A stretch of DNA of 64,000 nt from Sinisalibacter lacisalsi (GCF_014640115.1 NZ_BMGI01000003.1:434001-498000); one strand, 5' to 3'; positions 8,137-19,311 are shown, counted from the stretch's first letter. The notes: generated by a model not told the origin, from the letters alone. Numbers and translations: made by a program.

Positions 8137-9279
8137 TCAGCGCATGACCTGGTCGGGGTCGGCGGCGGCGACGCGCCAGACCGGCACGAGGGTGGCGGCG
8201 GTATAGGGCAGCACCGTGATCAGGAAGAGTGCCGCGATCTGCACCCCGTCGAACCGTGGGGTGAGCGCGAAATCGGGGTAGATCACAGACCAGCCCTTGA
8301 GGATCGGCGCAAAAAGCCCGGCCTTGAAGGCGAAGACGTGCAGATAACCCGTCAGCGTGCCGATCAGGAAGGCACCCACCGAGATCAGCGCGCCCTCCCA
8401 TAGCTTCATCGCGATCACGTCGGTCATGTTCCAGCCCACCGCCTTCAGAATGCCGATCTCGCGCGCCTCTTCGGCCGACAGGCCCGAGGCCTTCTCGGCG
8501 GCGAAGATGGCGAAGGCCAGCAACGCGGCTGCCGCGAGCGCGACCATGATGCCCTCGCGCCACGAAAACAGCTTCTGGTAGGTGCGCGAGATGTCGTCGC
8601 GGGTGATGAAGCGCGCCTCGGGCAGAAGCCTGCCCGCCTTGGACATGATGGTTTCGATCTCGCGCGGGTTGCGCACCGTCACGGCGATATCGGTATAAAC
8701 CCCGTCGGGCAGGCGAAAGAAATCGCGAAAATCCGCCTCGTTCAGCAAGATGAGGTCGGTCGAGACGAGGGCGCTTTCGGAGCTCAGGCGCTCCACCACG
8801 TCGAAGCGCACGAGGTCGCCGGGCTGGCGGCTGAGAAACAAGGGCGCGGTATCCCAGAACATCCCCCGCGCGCGGGGCACGCCCTCGCCGATCATCGCCT
8901 CGCCGGGGGCCAGCGCGCGTTCGGGATCGAGCGGCACCATCAGGGTGTAATTCGCGCCGTTGACGCTGTCGTAGAAATAGCCCCAGAGCCGGCCCTTGGC
9001 GCGGGTGACGCCGCGAATGCCCGCGAGCGCCGCGATGGCATTGCCCTCGATCATGTCGTGCCGGCCCATCACGAGGTTCTGCACGATGAGCTCGGGGGTC
9101 TCGGCCAGCACCGTGTCGGCCTCGTGGCGCAGCGCCGAGGAAAACAGCAGCGCCGAAGCGACGACGAAAACGACGAGGGCATAGATCGCCACGAGTCCGA
9201 TGTTCTTGCCGCGCCGGCGGGCGAGGGCCGCGAGGGTGTAATCGGCCAGCGCGCGCTGGCGGCGGAAGGCGGGGGTCAT
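8137..9279 (-). CDS. FtsX-like ABC transporter permease
   Basis: A 380-residue permease with one N-terminal transmembrane helix (about 26-50), a large periplasmic domain (about 50-245) and three C-terminal helices. The conserved FtsX cytoplasmic signature EEAREIGILKAVGWNMTDVI lies between helices 2 and 3, where it couples to the ATPase. This topology is that of MacB/LolC-type transporters, which act on periplasmic or membrane-anchored substrates. The start at 9279 overlaps the stop of the upstream 114-residue gene by 4 bases (ATGA). It forms a unit with the ATPase at 7443-8123. The periplasmic domain could contact the NosL-like proteins encoded upstream (inference). Confidence 0.9.
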   Translation of the reverse strand: MTPAFRRQRALADYTLAALARRRGKNIGLVAIYALVVFVVASALLFSSALRHEADTVLAETPELIVQNLVMGRHDMIEGNAIAALAGIRGVTRAKGRLWGYFYDSVNGANYTLMVPLDPERALAPGEAMIGEGVPRARGMFWDTAPLFLSRQPGDLVRFDVVERLSSESALVSTDLILLNEADFRDFFRLPDGVYTDIAVTVRNPREIETIMSKAGRLLPEARFITRDDISRTYQKLFSWREGIMVALAAAALLAFAIFAAEKASGLSAEEAREIGILKAVGWNMTDVIAMKLWEGALISVGAFLIGTLTGYLHVFAFKAGLFAPILKGWSVIYPDFALTPRFDGVQIAALFLITVLPYTAATLVPVWRVAAADPDQVMR

Positions 9280-9620
9280 CGCGCAACCTCGCTTTCATCG
9301 AAGCCGAGTGTGCCCCGGCCGAAATTGCGGTTGAGCGGTGCGAAGGTGCCCGAGGGAAAATGCTCGAAGGCCATGGGATTGTCCTGAAACGGCGAATGGA
9401 GGTCGGCCATCGCCGGGTGGCGGGTGTAGCGCGCCTCGGTGAACAGCGCGAGATCGGTCAGCCCGACGTGGCGCACCAGCGCGGCGGAAGCTTCCATGCG
9501 CGCCTGACCGGGAGTCTGCGAAAGCCCCGCGTGCAGGGCCGCGAGCGCAAGCCCCGCCGCGCCGGCACCCAGCAGCGCAAAGGCGATGCTGGAGCGCCTG
9601 AACCGGGCGCGCGCGGTCAT
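9276..9620 (-). CDS. Small membrane-anchored periplasmic protein of the NosL/ABC operon
   Basis: A 114-residue protein beginning MTARARFRRSSIAFALLG, with a single N-terminal hydrophobic segment (about 11-32) preceded by Arg residues: a signal anchor with a periplasmic tail of about 80 residues. No Cys is present; the tail contains His and Met residues (HPAMADLHSPFQDNPMAFEH). I do not recognise the family. The start is fixed by the ATGA overlap with the preceding NosL gene (9617-9620), and its stop overlaps the permease start by 4 bases. It is probably an accessory subunit of the transporter. Confidence 0.75.
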   Translation of the reverse strand: MTARARFRRSSIAFALLGAGAAGLALAALHAGLSQTPGQARMEASAALVRHVGLTDLALFTEARYTRHPAMADLHSPFQDNPMAFEHFPSGTFAPLNRNFGRGTLGFDESEVAR

Positions 9621-10159
9621 TCGAAGCGGCCGGCATCGAGGCCGGTGAGCATCTCGCCGGTGACATCGCCAAAGGTGACGAGCCGTTCGCCGCGATGGTC
9701 GCGCATGTAGTCGGTGGCGTCGGCTTCCGTCATCAGTGGCACCAGTTCGTGCCCCATCGGGCCGAGCACGTCGGAACCGATGGCATAGAGCGCGTCCTGA
9801 GCCGCCACCAGTGCGAGGCCGTAATACTCCGTCACCCCCATGCCGGCGATCTGGTCGCGACTGCGGCCGGGAGCGTATTTTTCGAGGTCGTCGAGGTATT
9901 TGAAGAAGTCCTTCGCGCCGTCGAAATGCACCGCCTCGCCGTCGTCCCACAGCACGGTGGCGACCCATTCGGGATACTTGGCGACGAACATGCCGCAGAC
10001 CGGGCAGGTATCGCGCGGGCCGGGCGGGGGCAGGTCCATCGGCGCGGCGGCGGCGCGGACGGAGCGGGGGGCCAGCCCAACGCCCGCCACCAGCGCGGCG
10101 GAGGAGAGCGTGGCAAGCAGGCGCCGACGGTCGGCGCGGTGATCGGGTGATTGGCACAT
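9617..10159 (-). CDS. nosL: NosL-like copper-binding protein (first copy)
   Basis: A 180-residue exported protein of the NosL family. A twin-arginine-like signal (ADRRRLLATLSSAALVAG) ends near AAAAP, followed by the family's metal site DTCPVCGMFVAKYPEW, in which Cys and Met bind Cu(I), then HFDGAKDFFKYLDD. NosL family members deliver Cu(I) to nitrous oxide reductase, but many genomes carry copies outside nos clusters. ATG at 10159 is chosen because GAGG lies about 8 bases upstream; an in-frame TTG at 10165 is too close to it. No nosZ is in the window, so the copper client here is unknown. It overlaps the next gene by 4 bases. Confidence 0.85.
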   Translation of the reverse strand: MCQSPDHRADRRRLLATLSSAALVAGVGLAPRSVRAAAAPMDLPPPGPRDTCPVCGMFVAKYPEWVATVLWDDGEAVHFDGAKDFFKYLDDLEKYAPGRSRDQIAGMGVTEYYGLALVAAQDALYAIGSDVLGPMGHELVPLMTEADATDYMRDHRGERLVTFGDVTGEMLTGLDAGRFE

Positions 10160-10222
10160 GGTCAATCCTCGCGTTCAGGGAAGGGGCCGCCCCGGGGCAT
10201 GGTCCGGGGCGGCGGGCTTGGC

Positions 10223-10831
10223 TCAGTCGCCGGAAGCGGCGCGCGCCTTGCGCTCGGCGCGGCGGGCGCGGATGCGGATGGTATCCTCGGCCATGTCGGC
10301 GAAGGCCGCGCGCAGGGCGTCGTCGAAGCCCACAACGCGCGCGCCCTCGGCTCCGGCGGCGGCCGCCTCGGCCTTGGCGGCATCGCCGTAGGCCCATTTC
10401 GAGGTCGCCGTCATCGTGCCCGGCTTGGCGGGGTCGATGACGTAGGCCATTTCCGCCGTATCGGCGAGCGGCTTGAACTCAGCTTCCGCGCCCGCATCGC
10501 CGGCGTAGATCGTCTTCGGCCCGCGATCCATGTTGATCGACAGGCTGATCGCGGCGCAATGCAGCGAGCAGGTGCCGTCGACGGTGTCGTCGTCGTAGAC
10601 GATCAGGTGGCGGGTGTGGCTCCACTGCTGGCGCACCATGCCGCAATAAGGGCAGCGGGGATATTTCTCGAACTCGTTTTCGAGCGGGGCGGTATCGACC
10701 TTGAGGAAACTGGCGGGGCCGTTCTCGGCCGTCCAGTCCCACGGGGTCTGCATCTGGGCGTTGGCCGCGCCGCTGGCGGCGAAGAGCGTGCCCGTCGAGG
10801 CGGTGAGAAGGAAATGGCGTCGTTGCATCAT
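10223..10831 (-). CDS. NosL-like protein (second copy)
   Basis: A 202-residue exported protein with a Tat-type signal (RRHFLLTASTGTLFAASGAANA) and a NosL-type metal motif, YPRCPYCGMVRQQW, followed by a second Cys pair in DGTCSLHCAAISLSINMD. It differs from the neighbouring NosL by the extra CSLHC motif and by a charged, Ala/Arg-rich C-terminus (RIRARRAERKARAASGD). Two adjacent ATGs occur (10831 and 10828); AAGGA is 4 or 7 bases upstream, so 10828 may be the true start. Two divergent NosL-like proteins in one operon suggest donor and acceptor steps in Cu(I) transfer (inference). Confidence 0.85.
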   Translation of the reverse strand: MMQRRHFLLTASTGTLFAASGAANAQMQTPWDWTAENGPASFLKVDTAPLENEFEKYPRCPYCGMVRQQWSHTRHLIVYDDDTVDGTCSLHCAAISLSINMDRGPKTIYAGDAGAEAEFKPLADTAEMAYVIDPAKPGTMTATSKWAYGDAAKAEAAAAGAEGARVVGFDDALRAAFADMAEDTIRIRARRAERKARAASGD

Positions 10832-10989
10832 GCGTTCCTTTCGCGATGTCGCGGCGCCGCTCGGGGGAACCCCGGGCGGTCTGGCCGTGATCTTGCGTGT
10901 TGTCTGAAAAGGCTTCGCCGTTGGCGCCCCGTGACCGGGTGCTGTGGGCCGGGCGGGTCGCCGGGACGAAGAAACGGACCCTCTAAGGG

Positions 10990-11406
10990 TCAGGAACGCA
11001 TGGCAGGCGGTGCCCGGATCGGCCGGTTGCCGGGGAAGCGCAAGGCGGCGGTATCCGCGCCGGGCGCGAATTCCCAGGCCATGTCGAGGGGGACGAGTGC
11101 GAAGCCGGGCAGCGCCATGGCGGGCGGCTCGCCAAAGGCCATGACGGAGGCGTTTTCGCAGATCGGGCACGCATGTGCGGGATCAACCGGCCCGTCGCCG
11201 ATGGCGATCACCTCGATGCCGTTGCCGGTGCAGATTTCGAGAAACCCGAAGCGGGCGTCGGGCGCGCCGCTGCCCGTGGCCTTTGCCGCCATCGCGCCGA
11301 TATGGTCGGCGTAGAACGCGAATTGCACCAGCATCGCGAACAGCGCGGCGACGCGGGCGATCGGGCCCGCGATGGCGTGTAACGATATCAGGCCGCGCGC
11401 CTGCAT
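10990..11406 (-). CDS. DUF2946-like periplasmic protein
   Basis: A 138-residue protein with an N-terminal hydrophobic segment (about 14-33) and two Cys clusters, LEICTGNG and HACPICENA. The layout of a short hydrophobic start, a central Cys and a CPxC near residue 80 is that of DUF2946 proteins, which are commonly linked to copper genes; the assignment is by pattern only. It is the first gene of the minus-strand NosL/ABC operon, separated from the second NosL gene by 158 bases in which I see no other gene. A separate promoter for the NosL genes in that gap is possible. Confidence 0.65.
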   Translation of the reverse strand: MQARGLISLHAIAGPIARVAALFAMLVQFAFYADHIGAMAAKATGSGAPDARFGFLEICTGNGIEVIAIGDGPVDPAHACPICENASVMAFGEPPAMALPGFALVPLDMAWEFAPGADTAALRFPGNRPIRAPPAMRS

Positions 11407-11511
11407 CGGGTGCTTTCTCCCCGCGTCGGTTTCTGAATCAAGGAGTAGGCGGCGGGGATCGGCGGCTCAATCCGCCAATTGGTCGCAAGCCGTGGCGGCT
11501 TTTGCGCTGTG

Positions 11512-11540
11512 GGCGGCGAGGGAGCCTTTCCCTCGCCGCC
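11512..11540 (-). terminator. Strong hairpin after TRAP receptor gene
   Basis: A perfect 12-base inverted repeat (GGCGGCGAGGGA and its complement) with a 5-base loop, starting 15 bases after the dctP stop. There is no T-run on the minus strand, so it may act with Rho or as an mRNA 3'-end stabiliser. Confidence 0.65.
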
Positions 11541-11555
11541 TTGTGCTTGAGCGCC

Positions 11556-12620
11556 TCAGGCGCGCTGGGCGAACATCGGGGCCTTCACCGCGATGCCGTA
11601 GGGGCGCGCGAGCGCGAGGAAGGCGTCGTAGCTTTCCTTCACCATGGCGAAGTCGGGGTTCTTGGCCGCGTTCTCTTCCATCACCTCCGCCGAAGCCGTC
11701 TTCAGCGCAGCGACAACCTCGTCGGGGAAGATGCGGAACTCGGCGCCTGCGTCCTTGAGTTGCTGCATTGCGGTGGCGTTGAAATACTCGAACTGGGCCA
11801 GCGTTTCGGTGGCCGCCGCTTCGGCCGCGTTGGCGAGGATCGCCTGGAGGTTGGCCGGCAGGCTGTCCCACGCGTCCTTGTTGACCACCACTTCCAGGCC
11901 GGCGGAGGGCTCGTGGAAGGCGGGCATGTAGCAGTAGTTGGCCGCCTTCTGAAGTCCGAAGGCCTGGTCGAGCAGCGGGCCGACCCATTCGGCGGCGTCG
12001 ATCGCGCCCGACTGGAAGGCCGGGAAAATCTCCTGCGCCGGCATCAGGATGGCATTGACGCCCACCTTGCGCATGGCCTCGCCACCAAGGCCGGCAATGC
12101 GCATGTTGAGCCCGGCGAGATCGTCGAGGCTGTCGATCGGCGTCTTGAACCAGCCCGCCGCCTGCACGCCGGAATTGCCCGAGTAGAGCGGCACGAGATT
12201 GCGCTGGGCATAGAGATCGTTCCACAACTCCTGCCCGCCGCCGTAGCGCAGCCAGCCGGTGGTTTCGGCGGCGGTGAGGCCGAAGGGCACGGCCGAGAAG
12301 AAATGCACCGCCGAGTTTTTCGAGGCGGCGTAATAGGGCGTGGAATGGCCAATTTCGGCGGTGCCCTGTTCGACGGCGTCCTCGACGCCGAAGGGCGGCA
12401 CCAGTTCCCCGGCCGAGAATACCTTGAGGCTCATCTGGCCGTCGGTCATTTCTTCCACCCGCTTGGCGAAGGTGGTGGCGTTGGTGCCCACGCCCGGAGC
12501 TTGCGCCGGGAAGGAGGTGGGAAGGCGCCACTCGATCTTGCCCTGGGCGATGGCGGGGGCGGCGAGGGCCGCGGCGGGGGCCGCGAGGGCCCCGGTTCTC
12601 AGAAAGTCACGACGCTTCAT
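11556..12620 (-). CDS. dctP: TRAP transporter substrate-binding protein, DctP family (TakP-like)
   Basis: A 354-residue periplasmic receptor with a Tat-type signal (MKRRDFLRTGALAAPAAALA, cut near AIAQG). The body resembles the alpha-keto acid receptor TakP of Rhodobacter: KVFSAGELVP, a conserved TPYY segment, VPFGLTAAETTGWLRYGGG, the ligand-binding Arg strand GLNMRIAGLGGEAM and DAAEWVGP. It captures a small organic acid and hands it to the DctQ/DctM membrane subunits. The start at 12620 has a near-perfect AGGAGG site 5 bases upstream. It is the last gene of dctQ-dctM-dctP on the minus strand. The ligand is likely a short keto or hydroxy acid but cannot be fixed from sequence. Confidence 0.9.
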   Translation of the reverse strand: MKRRDFLRTGALAAPAAALAAPAIAQGKIEWRLPTSFPAQAPGVGTNATTFAKRVEEMTDGQMSLKVFSAGELVPPFGVEDAVEQGTAEIGHSTPYYAASKNSAVHFFSAVPFGLTAAETTGWLRYGGGQELWNDLYAQRNLVPLYSGNSGVQAAGWFKTPIDSLDDLAGLNMRIAGLGGEAMRKVGVNAILMPAQEIFPAFQSGAIDAAEWVGPLLDQAFGLQKAANYCYMPAFHEPSAGLEVVVNKDAWDSLPANLQAILANAAEAAATETLAQFEYFNATAMQQLKDAGAEFRIFPDEVVAALKTASAEVMEENAAKNPDFAMVKESYDAFLALARPYGIAVKAPMFAQRA

Positions 12621-12655
12621 GGTATCCTCCTGTTGGAAGCGGCGCGCCCTGCCGG

Positions 12656-14215
12656 TCAGAACAGGACGCCGGGAAGCCATGTCGCCAACGCGGGAAACAT
12701 GGCGAGAATGGCGATTGCGAGGAGTTGTATCACGACGAAGGGCACGATGGCCCGATATATATCGCCGGTGGTCAGACTCCGTGGTGCAACCGAGCGGAAA
12801 TAGAACAGCGCAAAGCCGAAGGGTGGAGTGAGAAAGGACGTCTGCAGGTTCATCGCGATCAGGATGGCGAACCAGACGGGGTCGATGTCGGCCTGCAGCA
12901 GGACGGGGCCGATGATCGGGATGACGATGAAGATGATCTCGACGAATTCGAGGATGAAGCCGAGCAGGAAAACCACCAGCATGGTGATCGCCAGCATGCC
13001 CCATGCGCCGCCGGGCAGGTTGTGCATGACATCGGCAACCATCTCGTCGCCGCCGAACGCGCGAAACACCAGCGAGAGGATGCTCGCGGCGATGATGATG
13101 CCGAAGATCATGCCCGAAACGGTGAGCGTTTCGGTGATCGCCGGTATCAGGATCCTGGCTCTCACGAGTGCGATCGCCGCCGCGAGAAGGCCCGCGCCCA
13201 GAAGGCCGAGGAGGCCCACGGCGACGAGTGTGCCGGGGGTCGCGACGAGCAGGCCGGCGGTAAACTCGACGCCGACAAGGCCGTAGTGGCTGGCGGCGAG
13301 CAGGGCCAGGGCCAGCGTCGCGGTTGCCAGCGCAATCCAGCGCAGGCGGGCCGAGATCTGGGCCGCGGCAACGAGCATCGCGCCGGCGACGCCCACCCCG
13401 GCGGCCTCGGTCGGGGTGGCAAGGCCCATCAGGATCGAGCCCAGCACCGAAATGATGAGAGCCAGCGTCGGCAGGATGCCCGCGAGCGTATCGGCGAGCG
13501 ACATGTCGGGGCCGGGGGGCGGTTCGACCGCCTGCGGCGGCTTCGTCGCGCGGAGCCGCCATGCCACGTACAGCGCGTAGAGCGCGACGAGCATCAACCC
13601 GGGCAGCATCGCGCCGGCGAAAAGGTCGCCCACCGTTACCGGCTCCGGTGCGAAGTTGCCCACCGCCTGCTGCGCCTCGATATAGGCGTTGGACACCTGG
13701 TCGCCGAGCAGGATCAGCACGATCGAGGGCGGGATGATCTGGCCCAGCGTGCCACAGGCGCAGATCAGCCCCGACGAGGTGCGCTTGTCGATCCCGGCGC
13801 GCAGCAGGGTGGGCAGGCTGATCGTGCCGAGCATCACGATCGTCGCGCCGATGATGCCGGTGGACGCCGCGATCAGCGCGCTCACGACGATCACCGAGAA
13901 GGCGAGCCCGGTGGGGGTGCCGCCGAACAGCCGGTTGATGTTGGTCAGCATCCGTTCGGCCTGCTTCGAACGGTCAAGCAGAACGCCGACGAGCACGAAG
14001 AGCGGCACGGCGATGAGAAGGGGGTTTTGCATCGTGCCGAACACGCGCTGCGGCACCGCGCCGAAGTAGCCCAGATCGAAATGGCCAGCCTGGCTTGCGA
14101 GCAGGGCCACGGCGGTGGGCACGCCGGCGATCACCAGCATCACCGGGATGCCCGAAAGGATCCCGGCAAGCACCGCGACCGTCATCGCCACGAGCCAGAG
14201 AAGTTCAGGGCTCAT
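12656..14215 (-). CDS. dctM: TRAP transporter large permease, DctM
   Basis: A 519-residue multispanning protein, longer than the usual DctM of about 430 residues. Typical sequences are SGIPVMLVIAGV, the GTLGQIIPPSI loop, GLATPTEAAGVGV and the C-terminal FLTPPFGFALFYFRSV. The extra length is a hydrophobic stretch at about residues 275-360, a feature of the long DctM subgroup that pairs with TakP-type receptors. It catalyses Na+-coupled uptake of the receptor-bound substrate. Its start overlaps the dctQ stop region by 11 bases, so translation is coupled. The dctP gene follows after 35 bases. Confidence 0.92.
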   Translation of the reverse strand: MSPELLWLVAMTVAVLAGILSGIPVMLVIAGVPTAVALLASQAGHFDLGYFGAVPQRVFGTMQNPLLIAVPLFVLVGVLLDRSKQAERMLTNINRLFGGTPTGLAFSVIVVSALIAASTGIIGATIVMLGTISLPTLLRAGIDKRTSSGLICACGTLGQIIPPSIVLILLGDQVSNAYIEAQQAVGNFAPEPVTVGDLFAGAMLPGLMLVALYALYVAWRLRATKPPQAVEPPPGPDMSLADTLAGILPTLALIISVLGSILMGLATPTEAAGVGVAGAMLVAAAQISARLRWIALATATLALALLAASHYGLVGVEFTAGLLVATPGTLVAVGLLGLLGAGLLAAAIALVRARILIPAITETLTVSGMIFGIIIAASILSLVFRAFGGDEMVADVMHNLPGGAWGMLAITMLVVFLLGFILEFVEIIFIVIPIIGPVLLQADIDPVWFAILIAMNLQTSFLTPPFGFALFYFRSVAPRSLTTGDIYRAIVPFVVIQLLAIAILAMFPALATWLPGVLF

Positions 14216-14702
14216 CGTGCCCCTCCTTGCCGTTGCGCCCCCGGACGATCTCGATCACCGCGAGCAGGATGATCAGGCCGCACATCACCAGAACCATGGT
14301 CTTGACCAGGAACAGGCCGCCCAGCCCGCCGGTTTCACGCGAGCCCTCGAAGATCGCCCATGACCGGGCAACGTGGGGCCAGGCGTTGTAGAGCATCAAG
14401 CCGAAGACCGGGAGGGTGAAGACAAGATGCCCGGCGCGGTCGATCAGGCGGTTGGTGCGCGCGGAATAGCCGGCGCGGAAGATGTCGACGCGCACATGGC
14501 GGTCGCGCTGCATCGCCAGCGGGATCGCGAGCACGACGATGGCGGAGAAGGAATAGGTGACGAGATCCTGCAATTCGAGGAAGCCCACGCCCATCACGTA
14601 TCGCATGAAGACAACGATGATCTGGGTTGCAAACATCAGCCCTAGCAAGGCGATGCACAGCGTAAGGGTTGCCCGCATGAGCAGATCGGCAATCCTTGTC
14701 AT
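14205..14702 (-). CDS. dctQ: TRAP transporter small permease, DctQ
   Basis: A 165-residue protein with four transmembrane segments and the family's central FLELQDLVTYSFSAIVVLA and DRHVRVDIFRAGYSART segments. It is the small membrane subunit that partners DctM. The start at 14702 (MTRIADLLMRATLTLC) is chosen over an upstream ATG at 14792, which adds an Arg-rich extension unlike the family. A weak GGGGGA sequence precedes it. First gene of the dctQ-dctM-dctP operon. Confidence 0.88.
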   Translation of the reverse strand: MTRIADLLMRATLTLCIALLGLMFATQIIVVFMRYVMGVGFLELQDLVTYSFSAIVVLAIPLAMQRDRHVRVDIFRAGYSARTNRLIDRAGHLVFTLPVFGLMLYNAWPHVARSWAIFEGSRETGGLGGLFLVKTMVLVMCGLIILLAVIEIVRGRNGKEGHDEP

Positions 14703-14826
14703 CCCTGGTCCCCCCACCTGTTTGCGCCGCGCGGTTCGCGCATGGCGCAACGCTCTCGGCCCTGTGATCGGCCAGATACCGCATGGGATCAACCGGTTTT
14801 CCGATCGGGCAGGGCTGAAAACGCGA

Positions 14827-14858
14827 AGCGGCGCCTCATCCGGGGAAGAGGCGCCGCT
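14827..14858 (-). terminator. Intrinsic terminator of katG
   Basis: A perfect 11-base inverted repeat (AGCGGCGCCTC and its complement, 10-base loop) followed on the minus strand by TTCGCGTTTT. A second perfect 9-base hairpin (14872-14880 with 14892-14900) lies between it and the katG stop at 14916. Confidence 0.75.
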
Positions 14859-14915
14859 CGGGATTTGTGCACCCGGACGCCGGCAGAACCAGCGTCCGGG
14901 CCGGGTTTCGCCGGA

Positions 14916-17180
<2,265 letters not shown>

Positions 17181-17337
17181 TCATGCGGGAAGGATAACAT
17201 GCCGGGGCGGATTCGTCGGGTGCTTCCGCACCCATTTTCCGCCTTCTCCGGCCAGTCCTCCTCCGCTATGCGCAGACCTTAGCAGACCGCAGCTATAGGA
17301 AAAAGTTGGATGTAATAATCATTTCGATTACTTTGGA

Positions 17338-19311
17338 TTATGGATTTTCCTGTTCCGCCGAGAGATCGGGGAAAGCGTCAAGCGCCTCGGGGTTGTCGAG
17401 CGCGCCAAGGTTCTTCACCTCGCGCCCATGCACCACATCCTTCACCGCAAGCTCGGAGATCTTGCCCGACTTGGTGCGGGGAATATCGGGCACCTCGAGG
17501 ATTTCGGCGGGCACGTGGCGCGGTGACGAGCCGGCGCGGATTCCGGCCTTGATCCGGGCCTTGAGATCGTCGGTGAGCGCCTGCCCCTCGGCCATGGCCA
17601 CGAACAGAACCACGCGCTGATCGCCGCCCGCGTCGTGGCCGATCACCACCGAATCGCGCACCTCGGAGAATTTCTCCACCTCGGCGTAGATCTCGGCGGT
17701 GCCGATGCGCACGCCGCCGGGGTTGAGCGTTGCGTCGGAGCGGCCGTGGATGATGAAGCCGCCCTGTTCAGTGCGTTCAGCATAGTCGCCCTGGCACCAG
17801 ACGCCGGGGAACAGATCGAAATAGGCCTTGCGGTAGCGGCTGCCGTCTTCGTCGCCCCAGAACCCCAGCGGCATCGACGGGAAGGCCGCCGTGCAGACAA
17901 GCTCGCCCTTCTCCCCCGGCGCGGCGGGGGAGTTGGGCGCGGTCCAGACGTCCGCAGCCATCGCAAAGCCCGGCCCCTGGATCTCGCCGGAGTAGACAGG
18001 CGCGGTCGGGTCGCCGCCGACGAAGCAGGAAACGATGTCGGTGCCGCCCGAGATCGAGGCGAGATGCACATCAGCCTTCACCGATTCGTAGACATAGGCG
18101 AAGCCTTGCTCCAGCAGCGGCGAGCCGGTGGAGAAGATCGTGCGCAGGGCGGCGAGGTCATGGCTCTGCATCGGCGCGAGATTGGTCTTGCGCAAGGAGT
18201 CGATATACTTGGCCGAGGTGCCGAAATGGGTGAAGCGTTCGGCTTCGGCGAAATCCCAGAGCACCCCCGGCCCGGGGGCGAAGGGCGAGCCGTCGTAGAG
18301 CATCAGCGTGGCCCCGCGTGCGAGGCCCGAGGCGAGCCAGTTCCACATCATCCAGCCGAGCGTGGTGAAATAGAACACCCGGTCGCCGGGCTTGATGTCG
18401 CCGTGCAGCGCCAGTTCCTTGACGTGCTGCAGCAGCACCCCGCCGGCGCGGTGCACGATGCACTTGGGCGCGCCGGTGGTGCCGGAGGAAAACAGGATGT
18501 AGAGCGGATGGTCGAACGGCAGGCGCTCGAAGGTGAGGGGGACGGCGGCGTGCGGCGTCTCGAAGGCGGCGAAGCTTTGTGCCCCGTCCAGGCCCGCGGC
18601 CACCGCCTCGGCCTCGCCGAGATAGTCAATCACCACCGTATGCGTGACGCTGGGCAAGCCCTTCTGGATCTCGGCGAGCTTACCCGCGATCTCGATGCGC
18701 TTGCCGTTGTACCAGTAGCCGTCGGTCGCGAAGAGCACCTTCGGCTCGATCTGTGCGAAACGATCGAGCACCGCGCGGGTGCCGAAATCGGGCGAGGCGG
18801 AGGACCAGATGGCGCCGAGCGAAACGGCGGCGAGCATGGCGGCGATCGCCTCGGGGCGGTTCGGCAGCAGCCCCGCGACGCGGTCGCCCGGGCGCACCCC
18901 GGCGGCGGCAAGCGCCTGCTGCAGCTTCGAGACATGCGCCTCGAGCTCACCCCACGTCCAGCGCGCCTCGGCCTTGTTTTCGCCGCGGAACACCAGAGCT
19001 TCCGCCTGCGGATCGCGGTTGTCGCCCATGGTCAGGAGGTTCTCGGCGAAGTTGAGGTGCGCGCCGGGGAAGAAGCGTTCCCCCAGCATCCCCTTGCCGG
19101 TGATGAAGGGCGCGTCACCCTTGTCGCCGATCACGCCATAGACATCCCAGATCGCCGACCAGAAGGCCTCGCGGTTTGCCACCGCCCAATCGCGCAATTC
19201 GGCCCCGGATTCGAGCACCTCTCCCTCAAGCGCCATCAGCGCGGCATTGAAACGCGCGATCTCGCTGGCGTCGATGCGGGCTGGCGACGGGGTCCAAAGT
19301 GGCTGGCTCAT
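17338..19311 (-). CDS. Acetoacetyl-CoA synthetase (acetoacetate-CoA ligase)
   Basis: A 657-residue adenylate-forming enzyme that activates acetoacetate to acetoacetyl-CoA using ATP. Evidence: the family length, the N-terminal ACAS-like segment (HLNFAENLL), the P-loop FSSGTTGAPKCIVHRAGG, GWMMWNWL, the Asp-containing GDYAERTEQGGFIIHGRSD region, and the C-terminal acylated-lysine motif PRTKSGKISELAVK. These match acetoacetyl-CoA synthetase more closely than acetyl-CoA synthetase. The enzyme salvages ketone bodies or polyhydroxybutyrate-derived acetoacetate. It lies 93 bases downstream of the DUF2783 gene and may be part of the MBL/FAD-hydroxylase operon; the functional link is not clear. Confidence 0.92.
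   Translation of the reverse strand: MSQPLWTPSPARIDASEIARFNAALMALEGEVLESGAELRDWAVANREAFWSAIWDVYGVIGDKGDAPFITGKGMLGERFFPGAHLNFAENLLTMGDNRDPQAEALVFRGENKAEARWTWGELEAHVSKLQQALAAAGVRPGDRVAGLLPNRPEAIAAMLAAVSLGAIWSSASPDFGTRAVLDRFAQIEPKVLFATDGYWYNGKRIEIAGKLAEIQKGLPSVTHTVVIDYLGEAEAVAAGLDGAQSFAAFETPHAAVPLTFERLPFDHPLYILFSSGTTGAPKCIVHRAGGVLLQHVKELALHGDIKPGDRVFYFTTLGWMMWNWLASGLARGATLMLYDGSPFAPGPGVLWDFAEAERFTHFGTSAKYIDSLRKTNLAPMQSHDLAALRTIFSTGSPLLEQGFAYVYESVKADVHLASISGGTDIVSCFVGGDPTAPVYSGEIQGPGFAMAADVWTAPNSPAAPGEKGELVCTAAFPSMPLGFWGDEDGSRYRKAYFDLFPGVWCQGDYAERTEQGGFIIHGRSDATLNPGGVRIGTAEIYAEVEKFSEVRDSVVIGHDAGGDQRVVLFVAMAEGQALTDDLKARIKAGIRAGSSPRHVPAEILEVPDIPRTKSGKISELAVKDVVHGREVKNLGALDNPEALDAFPDLSAEQENP

Noticed and set aside
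9882..9905. A GAGGTATTT string inside the first NosL gene
   Set aside because: It resembles the 3'-end repeat by chance only: no hairpin precedes it and it is within coding sequence.
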